64,000 bases of DNA from Brachybacterium sp. YJGR34 (GTDB lineage Bacteria > Actinomycetota > Actinomycetes > Actinomycetales > Dermabacteraceae). This document shows, in pieces, positions 18,063 to 27,277 of this stretch; position 1 is the stretch's first letter, and each line of letters begins with the position of its first letter. Position numbers and translations under genes: made by a program. The notes below the pieces were generated by a model. The model was not told where the DNA came from. It ran no database searches and saw only the letters and a list, made by a program, of their open reading frames with translations. The stretch lies in NCBI RefSeq assembly GCF_003347015.1, contig NZ_PNFB01000017.1, positions 30,498 through 94,497 on the forward strand, in the 5' to 3' direction.

Positions 18063-19016
18063 ATGACGACGACGTCTCGTGTCGATCCCCGCGCCGCGGC
18101 CGCGACCACCGGAGTCCGCCGCCGAGGTCGCACCGGTCGCACCACGCCCGCGGCGTGGCTCTTCATCGCGCCGTTCGCGCTCTTCTACGTGGCCTTCATG
18201 ATCGGCCCCACCCTGTGGATGTTCATCGCGAGCTTCTTCAACACCTCGACGGTGCACGCAGGGCTCGGCTCCTTCGCCGGCCTCGACAACTACCTCGAGA
18301 TGTTCAGCCGGGACGACTTCTGGTCCGCTCTCTGGCACACGCTCCAGTTCACGCTGTACACGGTCCCGCCGCTGGTGCTCCTCGCCTTCGTCTTCGCGGT
18401 GCTCACCAACCGTGCCGCTCGCGGGCAGTGGTTCTTCCGGCTGGCGTTCTTCCTCCCCTTCATCCTCCCGTCGGCGACGATCTCCCTGATCTGGGTCTTC
18501 ATCTTCACCCCGGCGAACGGCCTGTGGTCCCTGCCCGCGCAGCTGCTGGGCCTGCCGGCGGGGGCGGGGATGCTCGCCGACCCGGGCACCGCGATGATCG
18601 GCATCGCGATCGCCACCATCTGGTGGACGATCGGCTTCAACTTCGTGCTCTACCTGGCGGGCCTGCAGGACATCCCCCGCGAGCTCTACGAGGCGGCGGC
18701 CGTCGACGGTGCCACGCCCTGGCAGCAGATCCGCTCGATCACGATCCCCCTGCTGCGCCGCACCACGGCGCTGGTGATCCTGCTGCAGATCATCGCCAGC
18801 CTGAAGATCTTCGACCAGGTCTACCTGATGACCGGCGGCGGACCGGGGATCTCCACCCAGGTGGTCCTCGGCCTGATCACCGACACCGCCTTCACGGACA
18901 ACCGGATCGGCGCCGCCTCGGCGGCCTCGGTGCTCCTGTTCCTCATCGTCCTCGTGATCGCTGTCGTCCAGCAGATCGTCGAGCGAGCCGGCATCGCACG
19001 AGAGAGGGCCTCCTGA
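18063..19016 (+). CDS. carbohydrate ABC transporter, permease (MalF/LacF type)
   Basis: 317 residues, a basic N-terminus of ~30 residues then six predicted membrane helices. The EAA loop (YEAAAVDGATPWQ) contacts the ATPase. Helix segments such as FLPFILPSATISLIWVFIF are typical of the first permease in CUT1 sugar importers. It starts 15 bp after the binding-protein gene and is followed after 1 bp by the second permease. Confidence 0.9.
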   Translation: MTTTSRVDPRAAAATTGVRRRGRTGRTTPAAWLFIAPFALFYVAFMIGPTLWMFIASFFNTSTVHAGLGSFAGLDNYLEMFSRDDFWSALWHTLQFTLYTVPPLVLLAFVFAVLTNRAARGQWFFRLAFFLPFILPSATISLIWVFIFTPANGLWSLPAQLLGLPAGAGMLADPGTAMIGIAIATIWWTIGFNFVLYLAGLQDIPRELYEAAAVDGATPWQQIRSITIPLLRRTTALVILLQIIASLKIFDQVYLMTGGGPGISTQVVLGLITDTAFTDNRIGAASAASVLLFLIVLVIAVVQQIVERAGIARERAS

Positions 19017-19017
19017 C

Positions 19018-19920
19018 ATGACTGCCACCGACACTCGCCGTCGCCGCCGTTCGGGCGTCTCCGCCGCGGCGCCCGCCCGCGCGGTCCACGCCGGAGGCGG
19101 AGGGCGCGGATTCACGATCGCCTCCACGACGGTCCTGGTCGTCTTCGCGATCATCTGGCTGATCCCCAGCCTGTTCGCGGTCAAGACATCGCTGTCGCCC
19201 AACGGGGTCGCCGCGCTGGGCGCGCAGGAGATCCTCACGAACTGGAGCCCGACCCTCGAGTCGTACACGAGTCTGCTGCGCCAGGGCGACATCTGGAACT
19301 GGTACCTCTCGAGCGCGCTGACGTCGGTCATCACGGCGGTGCTGACGCTGCTGTTCGCCTCGATGGCGGCCTTCGCGCTGTCCCGACTCCGGTTCGCGGG
19401 GCGCGCGGCGGTCTATCTGCTGATCATCGCCGGGCTGATGATCCCGAGCCAGGTGCTCATCGTCCCGATCTTCGAGGAGCTGCGACTGCTGCAGCTGCTG
19501 AACACCTACTGGGCCGTGATCCTGCCCCAGGTGCCGTCCGTCATCGCGGTGTTCATCTTCAAGCAGTTCTTCGACGGGATCCCCCGCGAGATCGAGGAGG
19601 CCGCCCGAGTGGACGGCGCCGGACTCTGGCGCACCTACTGGTCCGTCGTGATGCCGCTGTCACGGCCGGTGACGGCGGCCGTGGCGATCCTGACCTTCGT
19701 GTGGACCTGGAACAACCTGCTGCTGCCGCTGTTCGTGCTGTCCAACCCGAACCTGATGACGATCCCCGTCGGCCTGGCCACCGTGCAGGGCACCTTCGGC
19801 CTCCGCTATGCGGACATCCAGGCCGGCGCGATCCTCGCGGCGCTGCCGCTGGTGGTCCTCTACATGTTCTTCCAGCGCCAGATCGTCGAGGGGGTGACCG
19901 GCTCCGGCCTGAAGGGCTGA
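19018..19920 (+). CDS. carbohydrate ABC transporter, permease (MalG/LacG type)
   Basis: 300 residues, six predicted helices, EAA loop EEAARVDGAGLWRTYW near residue 195. The C-terminal FFQRQIVEGVTGSGLKG is the conserved end of MalG-type proteins. It pairs with the preceding permease. No ATP-binding gene follows; a hairpin ends the operon 14 bp later, so the ATPase must be supplied in trans, as MsiK does in Streptomyces. Confidence 0.9.
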   Translation: MTATDTRRRRRSGVSAAAPARAVHAGGGGRGFTIASTTVLVVFAIIWLIPSLFAVKTSLSPNGVAALGAQEILTNWSPTLESYTSLLRQGDIWNWYLSSALTSVITAVLTLLFASMAAFALSRLRFAGRAAVYLLIIAGLMIPSQVLIVPIFEELRLLQLLNTYWAVILPQVPSVIAVFIFKQFFDGIPREIEEAARVDGAGLWRTYWSVVMPLSRPVTAAVAILTFVWTWNNLLLPLFVLSNPNLMTIPVGLATVQGTFGLRYADIQAGAILAALPLVVLYMFFQRQIVEGVTGSGLKG

Positions 19921-19933
19921 GCGACCTCCGAGC

Positions 19934-19968
19934 ACGCCCCGCGGCCCGATGGCGGTGCCGCGGGGCGT
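19934..19968 (+). terminator. hairpin ending the first permease cassette
   Basis: Perfect 12-bp arms ACGCCCCGCGGC (19934-19945) and GCCGCGGGGCGT (19957-19968) with an 11-nt loop, immediately past the stop codon. No U tract. Confidence 0.7.
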
Positions 19969-20085
19969 CTCCGTGCGCGGACGGCCCGGCGGGGCCCTGG
20001 CCGAGCCGGGAACTGCGACGGCCGCCGTCGACGCCGAGCGTTACGACCTCGTGACCGTACCTGCCGGGCTCATCGGTGCGCGGCG

Positions 20086-20114
20086 TTGACGCCTGCTTTG
20101 CAACGATGTAAATT
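20086..20114 (+). promoter_or_regulatory. promoter with second-type LacI operator
   Basis: TTGACG (20086-20091) and TAAATT (20109-20114) are spaced 17 bp. The operator TTGCAACGATGTAA (20098-20111) fills the spacer and touches the -10. This is the best-formed member of the site family and gives the consensus used here. Confidence 0.75.
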
Positions 20115-20201
20115 CACGGCACGTACACGAGTCCTTCGGGCTGACGACCGTCGGCGGCATCCGCCGCGGCGACCACGCCCCACCACGAAGAGGTGGACAG
20201 A

Positions 20202-21587
20202 ATGAAGCACGGTTCCTCCCGCGCCGGGACCTCGGGGTCTCGGCTGCTCTCCTCGGGCGCACGCCCCGGTCGCGGCGGACCCGCCGTCGACCGACGCTCA
20301 CTGCTCAAGGGAGCAGGAGCCCTGGGGGCCCTCGGCGGTCTGGGAGCGCTGTCCGGCTGCGCCGGGGCCAACGCCCGCGCCTCCGACGACATCGCCTTCT
20401 GGCATCTGCTCTCCGGCCCCGACGGCGTGACCATGGGCGAGATGCTCGACGGCTACATGGCCACCGACGGGGCGGCCGACGTCACCCAGACGGTGCTGGC
20501 CTGGGGCGCCCCCTACTACACGAAGCTCGCCATGGCCTCCGCCGGCGGGCGCGCCCCGGACCTCGCCGTCATGCACGTGGCGCGCGTCCCCGGGTACGCG
20601 CCGGGCGGTCTGCTGGACCCCTGGGACCTCGACCTGCTGGGCGAGTTCGGGATCCGCCAGGAGGACTTCCCGGAGCTGATCTGGGACAAGATGGTCGTCG
20701 ACGGGCAGCTCACCGCGATCTCGCTCGACTCCCACCCCTTCGTCATGTACTACAACACCGAGATCGCCGAGGCGGCCGGGGTGCTGGGCAGCGATGGCCT
20801 GCTCCTGCCCACCGACAACACCGAGGACTTCCGCTCCCTGCTCCTCGAGCTCGGCGGGCAGGCACCCTCCGGGCACGGGCTGTCCTGGGGCTACCTCGGG
20901 GACGGCTCCAACCAGTGGCGCATGTTCTCCACCTATTACACGCAGCTGGGCGGCACGATCGAGCTGCCCGTCGGCGGCCAGATGCAGTACCAGGAGGAGC
21001 TCGCGATCGAGGCGATCGAGTGGATCCTCTCGCTCATCGACGGCGAGGTGGGCAACACCAGCCACGACGCCGGCACCGCGATCTCCGAGTTCGCCACCGG
21101 CGGCGCCGGCGCCTTCTACGGCGGCGTCTGGGAGAGCGGGAGCTTCCGGAACGAGGGCGTGCCCTTCGACATGACGATGATCCCCGGGGTGCTCGGCCCG
21201 CCCGCGGCCTACGCGGACTCCCACTCCTTCGTGCTGCCCCACCAGTCCAACCCGGACCCCGAGCGGCGGCGCAACGTCCACGCGATCGTGGCCTACCTGC
21301 TGCAGAACTCGATCGACTGGGCCGCGGCCGGGCACATCCCCGCCTACTCCCCGGTCATCGAGGACCCCGCCTACGACGACCTGATCCCGCAGTCCCACTA
21401 CGCCGACGCGGTGGACCACCTGGTCTACGATCCGCCGGCCTGGTTCACCGGGTCCGGCAGTGACTTCCACACCTACTTCGGCAACGACATGCAGAACGTC
21501 TGGGCCCGGCGCGCCGAGCCGCTGGACGGCTGGAACGCCTTCGTCGCCCGAGTGAACGCCCTGCTCGAGAAGCCGGAGCCGATGTGA
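20202..21587 (+). CDS. carbohydrate ABC transporter, substrate-binding lipoprotein
   Basis: 461 residues. A long n-region leads to the twin-Arg DRRSLLKGAG (30-39) and lipobox LSGC (Cys53). The mature part begins DDIAFWHLLSGPDGVTMGEM and resembles the protein at 16683 throughout. The ATG 20202 has AAGAGG 8 bp upstream; the GTG at 20193 lies inside that site and is rejected. First gene of the second ATPase-less cassette under its own operator. Two related binding proteins under one operator type suggest uptake of arabinan fragments differing in length or branching (inference). Confidence 0.85.
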   Translation: MKHGSSRAGTSGSRLLSSGARPGRGGPAVDRRSLLKGAGALGALGGLGALSGCAGANARASDDIAFWHLLSGPDGVTMGEMLDGYMATDGAADVTQTVLAWGAPYYTKLAMASAGGRAPDLAVMHVARVPGYAPGGLLDPWDLDLLGEFGIRQEDFPELIWDKMVVDGQLTAISLDSHPFVMYYNTEIAEAAGVLGSDGLLLPTDNTEDFRSLLLELGGQAPSGHGLSWGYLGDGSNQWRMFSTYYTQLGGTIELPVGGQMQYQEELAIEAIEWILSLIDGEVGNTSHDAGTAISEFATGGAGAFYGGVWESGSFRNEGVPFDMTMIPGVLGPPAAYADSHSFVLPHQSNPDPERRRNVHAIVAYLLQNSIDWAAAGHIPAYSPVIEDPAYDDLIPQSHYADAVDHLVYDPPAWFTGSGSDFHTYFGNDMQNVWARRAEPLDGWNAFVARVNALLEKPEPM

Positions 21588-21684
21588 TCACCATGCCTGC
21601 CTCCCCCCGCGCCGCGGCCGCCTCGGCCCCCGCGACGCCCGTCCTGACCGTGATCCCCCGTCCGTCCGTCGAAGGAGACGACCG

Positions 21685-22623
21685 ATGACCACCGCCGCCC
21701 CGCCCCGGGCCTCCGGCGCGGCCGACCACCTCGCCGCCGGCCGCACCCGCAGGCGCCGCATCGACAACCTGCGCGGGTGGATCTACTGCGCCCCGTTCCT
21801 CCTCGCCTTCGGGCTCTTCCTCATCTGGCCCACGCTCTACGGCCTGTGGATGAGCTTCACCGGCACCAGCCTCGCCGGCACCAACACCCAATTCGTGGGT
21901 CTGGACAACTACGTCGAGGCGTTCGGGGACCCCGACGTCTGGAGCTCCCTGGGCAACACCGTGTGGTTCACGGTCCTGTCCACGATCCCGCTGGTGCTGG
22001 TCGCGCTGGTGCTCGCGGTGCTCGTGAACATCGGCCTGCCCGGGCAGTGGCTCTGGCGCCTGTCCTTCTTCCTGCCCTTCCTGCTGGCCTCGACCGTGGT
22101 CTCCCAGTTCTGGGTCTGGATGTACAACCCCCAGCTGGGCCTGGTCAACACCTTCCTGGGATGGTTCGGGATCACCGGGCCGGCCTGGTTGCAGAACCCC
22201 AACACCGCCATGATCGCCGTGGTCGTCACCACCGTGTGGTGGACCATCGGCTTCAACTTCCTGCTCTACCTGGCGGCCCTGCAGAACATCCCCGACCACC
22301 TCTACGAGGCGGCCTCCCTGGACGGCGCCGGCTCCTGGCGGAGGTTCATCTCCATCACGGTGCCGCAGCTCGCGCCCACCACCGTTCTGGTGCTCGTGCT
22401 GCAGATGCTGGCCTCGCTGAAGGTCTTCGACCAGTTCTTCCAGATGACCGGCGGCGGACCGGGCGGCTCGACCCGTCCGATCCTGCTGTACATCTACGAG
22501 GTCGGCTTCACCGGATACCGCCTGGGCTACGCCTCGGCGATCTCCTACATCTTCTTCTTCATGATCATCATCGTCTCCATCGCGTACATGGTGATCTCGT
22601 CCCGACGGAGCGTGAAGGCATGA
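21685..22623 (+). CDS. carbohydrate ABC transporter, permease (MalF/LacF type)
   Basis: 312 residues, six predicted helices after a polar N-terminus, EAA loop YEAASLDGAGSWRRF. The ATG follows GAAGGAGACGACCG. Close in sequence to the permease at 18063, for example in the shared WWTIGFNFxLYLA and ASLKxFDQ segments. Its stop overlaps the start of the next permease by ATGA, which couples their translation. Confidence 0.9.
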   Translation: MTTAAPPRASGAADHLAAGRTRRRRIDNLRGWIYCAPFLLAFGLFLIWPTLYGLWMSFTGTSLAGTNTQFVGLDNYVEAFGDPDVWSSLGNTVWFTVLSTIPLVLVALVLAVLVNIGLPGQWLWRLSFFLPFLLASTVVSQFWVWMYNPQLGLVNTFLGWFGITGPAWLQNPNTAMIAVVVTTVWWTIGFNFLLYLAALQNIPDHLYEAASLDGAGSWRRFISITVPQLAPTTVLVLVLQMLASLKVFDQFFQMTGGGPGGSTRPILLYIYEVGFTGYRLGYASAISYIFFFMIIIVSIAYMVISSRRSVKA

Positions 22624-23543
22624 CCGCTGCGAACACCACCACTCCTGCCCTCGATGTCCCGGAGGTCGTCCCCGGCGCTCCGACCGCGAGCCCGGTCCTG
22701 GGGAAGAGGCGGCGTCGGCGTCCGACGCCGGCCCGGATCGTCGCCTTCGTGATCCTCGCCGTGCTGGCCTTCGCCTGGCTCGTGCCGGTGCTCTGGGCCG
22801 CGCTGACCTCCCTCAAGACGGAGGCCGAGGCCGCCGCGATGCCGGTCTCGATCATCCCCGCCAGCGGCTTCACCCTCGAGGCCTACATCAACGTCCTCAG
22901 CGAGGGCCTGGTGCCGCGCTGGGCGTGGAACAGCTTCCTCACCTCCGCGCTCGTCACGCTCATCACCCTGACGATCTCGGCGCTGGCCGGCTATGCCCTC
23001 TCGCGGCTGCGGTTCGCGGGTCGGCAGATGATCATCGCGCTGACCGTCGCCTCGATCATGATCCCGGCACAGATCCTCATCGTGCCGCTGTTCCAGCTCA
23101 TGCTCACGCTGAACCTGGTGGACACCTACTGGGGCATCATCCTGCCGCAGGTGGTCGCCGCCCCGATGGTGTTCATCCTCAAGAAGTTCTTCGACCAGAT
23201 CCCCTACGAGCTCGAGGAAGCCGCCCTGATGGACGGCTCGAGCCGCCTGCGGATCTTCTGGAGCATCATCCTGCCGCTCTCGCGGCCGATCCTCGGTGCC
23301 GTCGCGATCTTCGTGTTCATCGGCGCCTGGAACAACTTCCTGTGGCCCTTCATCGTCATCAACGACTCGAACCTGATGACGCTGCCGACGGGTCTGCAGA
23401 CCGTGATCAGCGCCTACGGCATCCAGTACGCGCAGAGCATGGCCCAGGCCATGCTCGCGGCGCTGCCGCTGATCGTGGTGTTCATGTTCTTCCAGCGCCA
23501 GATCATCAAGGGCATCTCCACCACCGGCATCGCCGGCACCTGA
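22620..23543 (+). CDS. carbohydrate ABC transporter, permease (MalG/LacG type)
   Basis: 307 residues, six helices, EAA loop EEAALMDGSSRLRIFW, C-terminal FFQRQIIKGISTTGIAGT. The ATG at 22620 overlaps the previous stop. Paralogue of the gene at 19018. Last gene of the cassette; a short hairpin at 23542-23561 touches its stop codon. Confidence 0.9.
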   Translation: MTAANTTTPALDVPEVVPGAPTASPVLGKRRRRRPTPARIVAFVILAVLAFAWLVPVLWAALTSLKTEAEAAAMPVSIIPASGFTLEAYINVLSEGLVPRWAWNSFLTSALVTLITLTISALAGYALSRLRFAGRQMIIALTVASIMIPAQILIVPLFQLMLTLNLVDTYWGIILPQVVAAPMVFILKKFFDQIPYELEEAALMDGSSRLRIFWSIILPLSRPILGAVAIFVFIGAWNNFLWPFIVINDSNLMTLPTGLQTVISAYGIQYAQSMAQAMLAALPLIVVFMFFQRQIIKGISTTGIAGT

Positions 23544-23561
23544 GCCGGGCATCGCCGGCTC
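23542..23561 (+). terminator. hairpin at the end of the second permease cassette
   Basis: GAGCCGG (23542-23548) and CCGGCTC (23555-23561) with a GCATCG loop; the left arm starts within the stop codon. Confidence 0.5.
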
Positions 23562-23964
23562 CCGAACCCGGCGGACCGGCTGCCGGTGCCGCAGCCGCTC
23601 CGTCACCCGACCTGCCCGCCCGCCGCGCGACCACGCGCGGTGGGTGGGCAGTTCCATGTCCGGGCGCAGGAGGCGACGGCGCGCGCGGGCTTGGGTGCGG
23701 GCCCGGGAGAGGCGCGGGGCGGCTGCGGCGGGCCCGGGCGAAGCGACGCGCGGGGCGGCTGCGGGTGCAGGCGTCCGGGCACTGTGGGTGCGGGTGACCG
23801 GGTGACCGGGTGCGCGGGCGGCCGGGCGCTGCGGGTGGGGGTGGCCGGATGCGCGGGCGGCCGGGGCTACGGGGGGCAGGCGCCCGGATGCGGGGACCGG
23901 GGCGCCGTCGGCGAGCGTGGAGGTCCGAGCGTGGGCGTGGGGGCCTGCCGTCCCCGGCGTCCCC

Positions 23965-24042
23965 TGACGATCACCGTCGGAATACGGACAGGCAGGCCCA
24001 TATACGCCCTGCCTGTCCGTATTCCGACGGTGATCGTCATCG
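23965..24042. repeat. palindromic intergenic element, intact copy B
   Basis: Perfect 32-bp inverted arms, 23965-23996 and 24008-24039, around an 11-nt loop CCCATATACGC. It is far longer than needed for a terminator. It shares about 85% of positions, without gaps, with copy A at 1375-1452. Both copies lie between convergent genes and have no coding capacity. Confidence 0.8.
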
Positions 24043-24184
24043 ACGCACTGGGCCCGCCTGGTTCTGTTCGGCCCGGCCCGTCACCTCCAGGGCCCTCCCG
24101 GCTCCGGCCCCGTCCGCCGCACCCTCCCGGCCCGGCGCGATCCCGGGAGGTGCATCGCGGCGTCCCCCCGGGCAGGGAGTATGA

Positions 24185-24232
24185 CGCGGCCCCCTCGTCC
24201 CGCCCGGTGAGGGGCGGATCGAGGGGGCCGCG
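24185..24232 (-). terminator. hairpin downstream of the GH43 arabinanase
   Basis: Perfect 13-bp arms CGCGGCCCCCTCG (24185-24197) and CGAGGGGGCCGCG (24220-24232). The 22-nt loop can pair again (CGCCC with GGGCG), giving a nearly continuous long stem. It lies about 40 bp past the GH43 stop. Confidence 0.7.
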
Positions 24233-24273
24233 GCGAGGTGCAGTGGGACCGCTGGAGTCCTGCGCGGCGGTGG

Positions 24274-25785
24274 TCAGCCCGCCTTCGAGCCCCACAGCGC
24301 GCGGCCGTCGGCGCCGACCACGGAGAACGTCGGGGTCCAGGCGCTGGCGACCTCGTCCCAGCCCGGGGTGAAGACGCCGTCGAAGCGCTGCCCGTCGATG
24401 ATCAGCACGGCGCGGTGCTCCGCCTCGATCCGCCAGGTGCCGGAGACGGCGCCGGTGATCCGGCCGGTCTTGGTCAGGGTGATGGCGCGGGAGTCGACGA
24501 TGTCCGCACTGATGGCGCGGCCGTGGTCGATGAACCGCCAGGTGCCGGTCACGTCCTGTCGTGTCAGGCGCGTGCCCTCGGCGCCGGCCGGGGCCTCGCC
24601 CGCGTAGCGGTGCGGGGAGACGACGGGCCAGCCGTCGCGCGTGTAGGAGATGCGGTGCACGCGCACCTGGTGGAGCTCGCCCGAGCGCGGGAAGCGGGAG
24701 TGGAACAGGAGGAAGACGCTCTCGTGCTGCGGGTCGGAGTCCGGGTCGGCCCAGGCGGAGACGTGGCCGGGGGAGACGTAGCCCGGTCCGCGCACGGCGT
24801 CCTCGCCCGCGCCGGTGACGAACTCGTGGTTGCCCATGAGCTTGAGGCCGAAGGGCTCGATGGAGGCGTCGTCGAAGAGCGGCAGCGAGGGGTCGGCCGC
24901 GCAGTCGCGCAGGTCCTGGCCCATCGGGTCGAGGTAGGGGCCCTCCACGGCACGGGAGCGGCCCACGCGGATGTTGTAGCCGCCGTCGGCATCCAGGCCG
25001 CCGAAGGTCAGCAGCAGGTAGTAGTAGCCGGTCTGCGCCGAGTAGAGCATGTACGGCGCCTCGATGCGGGCGTGGTTGCCGCCGATGAGGTGGGTGCCGT
25101 AGCCCTGGCCGGGCAGGGGGCGGCCGCTGACCGGGTCCACCTCCAGCAGGAAGATGCCGCCGGAGTAGGAGCCGTAGAGCAGCTGGTGGCGTCCCTCCGC
25201 GTCGACGAACTCATGGGGGTCGATGGCGTTGGGGTGGATCGTCGCATCGTAGATCGTGCCGTCCTCGCTGATCTCGTCCCACATGCCCGAGCGCAGGAAG
25301 ATGCCCTCGTCGACGTAGGGGCCCTCGATGCTGTCCGCGATGGCGGAGCCCATCGCCGAGCGCGGCGAGGAGCCCTCGCAGGCGCAGTAGTACATGCGGA
25401 AGCGGCCGTCGACGGTGTCGGTGACGTCCGCCGCCCAGAGCGTGTCCGAACCCGCCCATTCGAAGGCCTCGGCGAGCTCGAGGGTGACGTCCTCGAACAG
25501 CGGGTTCTCCGGGGTGACCAGGTCCGCCACGCCCTCCCAGTGCAGGAGGTCCGGGGTCTTCGCGGCGGCCAGGTGGGAGCCGAAGACATAGAACTGGCCA
25601 TCGGCGCGGATCACCGAGGGGTCGTGGACGGAGACCTCGGTGAAGCTCGGGTCCGGCAGGTCCGGGCCGGAGTTGTCCTCGATGGGGTCGGCCTGCGCGG
25701 CGGAGGAGAGGAGGGCGGAGCCTCCGGTGGCGGCGGAGACCACGAGGGAGGTGGCCAGGAGGCGACGGCGGGAGAGCGGATTCAT
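24274..25785 (-). CDS. secreted GH43 endo-alpha-1,5-L-arabinanase
   Basis: 503 residues. Twin-Arg signal SRRRLLATS (5-13) with an AQA-D type cleavage near residue 32 and no lipobox Cys, so the protein is probably released. The GH43 five-blade propeller carries the catalytic base Asp55 (VHDPSVI), the pKa-setting Asp189 (NAIDPHEF) and the acid Glu242 (RIEAPYMLYS). A separate C-terminal domain of ~100 residues (DVTGTWRFIDHGR onward) matches the extra domain of two-domain arabinanases such as Bacillus AbnB. It would cut the alpha-1,5-arabinan backbone outside the cell. The ATG at 25785 follows GAAGGAG-type sequence. It has its own promoter with two LacI operator sites. Confidence 0.85.
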   Translation of the reverse strand: MNPLSRRRLLATSLVVSAATGGSALLSSAAQADPIEDNSGPDLPDPSFTEVSVHDPSVIRADGQFYVFGSHLAAAKTPDLLHWEGVADLVTPENPLFEDVTLELAEAFEWAGSDTLWAADVTDTVDGRFRMYYCACEGSSPRSAMGSAIADSIEGPYVDEGIFLRSGMWDEISEDGTIYDATIHPNAIDPHEFVDAEGRHQLLYGSYSGGIFLLEVDPVSGRPLPGQGYGTHLIGGNHARIEAPYMLYSAQTGYYYLLLTFGGLDADGGYNIRVGRSRAVEGPYLDPMGQDLRDCAADPSLPLFDDASIEPFGLKLMGNHEFVTGAGEDAVRGPGYVSPGHVSAWADPDSDPQHESVFLLFHSRFPRSGELHQVRVHRISYTRDGWPVVSPHRYAGEAPAGAEGTRLTRQDVTGTWRFIDHGRAISADIVDSRAITLTKTGRITGAVSGTWRIEAEHRAVLIIDGQRFDGVFTPGWDEVASAWTPTFSVVGADGRALWGSKAG

Positions 25786-25831
25786 GCGGGGACTCCTTCG
25801 TCCGGGAAAGGTCTGCATCGATCTGCGCAGC

Positions 25832-25882
25832 ACGTTACATCGTTGAAAACGCAGAGTGCAAGGAATCTCTTCAACGTTGAGA
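25832..25882 (-). promoter_or_regulatory. GH43 promoter with two LacI-type operators
   Basis: On the minus strand, TTGCAC (25856-25861) and TAACGT (25832-25837) are 18 bp apart. One operator, TTTCAACGATGTAA when read on the minus strand, covers 25835-25848 and overlaps the -10 and spacer exactly as at 16500 and 20098. A second, upstream site has the palindromic core TCAACGTTGA (25871-25880). Two sites could allow DNA looping. Confidence 0.7.
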
Positions 25883-25940
25883 AGGTGTGTCGTGGGCGGT
25901 CCCGGGGGCGACGGATGTCGGCGGCGCCGCCCCGGGAGCT

Positions 25941-26474
25941 CTATCCGGCGCGGTAGGTCAGGATCCGGTAACGCAGGCCGGAGGCGCCCTCGTGCCAGCC
26001 CTGCGGCGGATCGATCGCGGCGACCTCGAAGCGCGCGGGGAGGTCCGGGGCGCGCGTGTCGCCCTCGACGTCGAGATCGATCTCGGTGACGACCAGCAGG
26101 TCCGCGCGGTCGATGGCCTCGCGGTAGACCGCTCCGCCGCCGATCACCCACACCCGCTCGCCGGGGCCGGCGGCGGCCTCCGCCAGTGCCAGCGCCTCCT
26201 CGAGCGACACGGCGCGCTGAGCGCCCTCGAGCGCGGCGTCCTCGCGCCGGGTGATGACGATGTTGGTGCGCCCCGGCAGCGGACGGAACCGGGCCGGGAA
26301 GGACTCCCAGGTGCGTCGCCCCATCACGACCGGCGCGCCCGTGGTGGTGCGGCGGAAATGGGCGAGGTCCTCCGGGAGGCGCCAGGGCATGGTGCCTCCT
26401 GCGCCGATGACCCCGTCGTGGGCCTGTGCCCAGATCAGCCCGATCGGCGGTGCATGGTGCGCCTCCGGAGCCAT
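25941..26474 (-). CDS. folA: dihydrofolate reductase
   Basis: 177 residues. IGLIWAQAHDGVIGAGGTMPWRLPEDLAHF carries the active-site Trp and acidic residue region; VMGRRTWESFP and WVIGGGAVYREAI are the NADPH-binding segments. It reduces dihydrofolate to tetrahydrofolate, restoring the cofactor consumed by ThyA. The ATG at 26474 overlaps the thyA stop (TGATG), so the two are translationally coupled, as in many actinobacteria. Confidence 0.95.
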   Translation of the reverse strand: MAPEAHHAPPIGLIWAQAHDGVIGAGGTMPWRLPEDLAHFRRTTTGAPVVMGRRTWESFPARFRPLPGRTNIVITRREDAALEGAQRAVSLEEALALAEAAAGPGERVWVIGGGAVYREAIDRADLLVVTEIDLDVEGDTRAPDLPARFEVAAIDPPQGWHEGASGLRYRILTYRAG

Positions 26475-27277
26475 CAGACGGCGACGGGCGCCTTGATGCC
26501 CGGATGGTGCTCGTAGCCGACCACCTCGAAGTCCTCGAGCTCGTAGCCCAGGATCGTCTCCGGGCGGCGGGTGATCCGCAGCTCGGGGTACGGGAAGGGG
26601 TCGCGGGAGAGCTGCCGCGTGACCTGCTCGAGGTGGTTGTCGTAGATGTGGCAGTCCCCGCCGGTCCACACGAAGTCGCCCACGTCGAGGTCCGTCTGCT
26701 GGGCGACCATGTGGGTCAGCAGGGCGTAGCTGGCGATGTTGAAGGGCACGCCGAGGAAGAGGTCCGCGCTGCGCTGGTAGAGCTGGCAGGACAGCTTCCC
26801 GTCGTGCACCTCGAACTGGAACAGGGCGTGGCAGGGCGCGAGGGCCATCTCCGGGATGTCCGCGGGATTCCAGGCCGTCACGATCAGCCGGCGCGACTCG
26901 GGGGTGGTGCGGATCTGCTCGACGACCTGGCTGATCTGGTCGATGACGGCGCCGTCGGGGGAGGGCCAGGAGCGCCACTGCGCCCCGTAGACCGGGCCCA
27001 GCTCGCCGTCCTCGTCGGCCCACTCGTCCCAGATGCTCACGCCGCGCTCCTGCAGCCAGCGCACGTTGGTGTCGCCGCGCAGGAACCACAGCAGCTCGAG
27101 CGCGAGGGAGCGGAAGTGCACGCGCTTGGTCGTGATCAGCGGGAAGCCCGTGGAGAGGTCGAAGCGCAGCTGGCGGCCGAAGAGGCTGCGGGTGCCGGTG
27201 CCGGTGCGGTCGCCCTTGGCATGACCGTCCTCGAGAACCTCGCGCAGCAGGTCCTCGTACGGGGTGGGAATGCTCAT
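26474..27277 (-). CDS. thyA: thymidylate synthase
   Basis: 267 residues, close to the E. coli length. The catalytic Cys149 sits in [25 protein letters not shown] (23-34) binds phosphate, and [19 protein letters not shown] and [12 protein letters not shown] are the folate and dUMP segments. It makes dTMP from dUMP. The start ATG at 27277 has AGGAG 7 bp upstream and overlaps the stop of the LacI gene by ATGA. Being coupled to a sugar-type repressor gene is unusual for this housekeeping enzyme. Confidence 0.96.
   Translation of the reverse strand: MSIPTPYEDLLREVLEDGHAKGDRTGTGTRSLFGRQLRFDLSTGFPLITTKRVHFRSLALELLWFLRGDTNVRWLQERGVSIWDEWADEDGELGPVYGAQWRSWPSPDGAVIDQISQVVEQIRTTPESRRLIVTAWNPADIPEMALAPCHALFQFEVHDGKLSCQLYQRSADLFLGVPFNIASYALLTHMVAQQTDLDVGDFVWTGGDCHIYDNHLEQVTRQLSRDPFPYPELRITRRPETILGYELEDFEVVGYEHHPGIKAPVAV

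Larger units (their letters stand above)
23544..24273. other. 730-bp convergent intergenic region
   Basis: No gene is supported. About 23640-23960 is a strand-biased G-rich stretch with GGGTGCGGG- and GGCCGGG-like words; a 16-bp direct repeat TGCGCGGGCGGCCGGG occurs twice within it (around 23810 and 23850). Then come the intact palindromic element (23965-24042) and, next to the GH43 stop, a long hairpin (24185-24232). Open frames here are Gly/Arg-rich noise without ribosome-binding sites. Confidence 0.55.

Noticed and set aside
15153..19334. Very long minus-strand open frame (1393 codons) opposite the importer genes
   Set aside because: It is antisense to mmsB and the binding-protein genes, rich in Gly/Arg/Asp/His, has no domain and no ribosome-binding site; a high-GC shadow.
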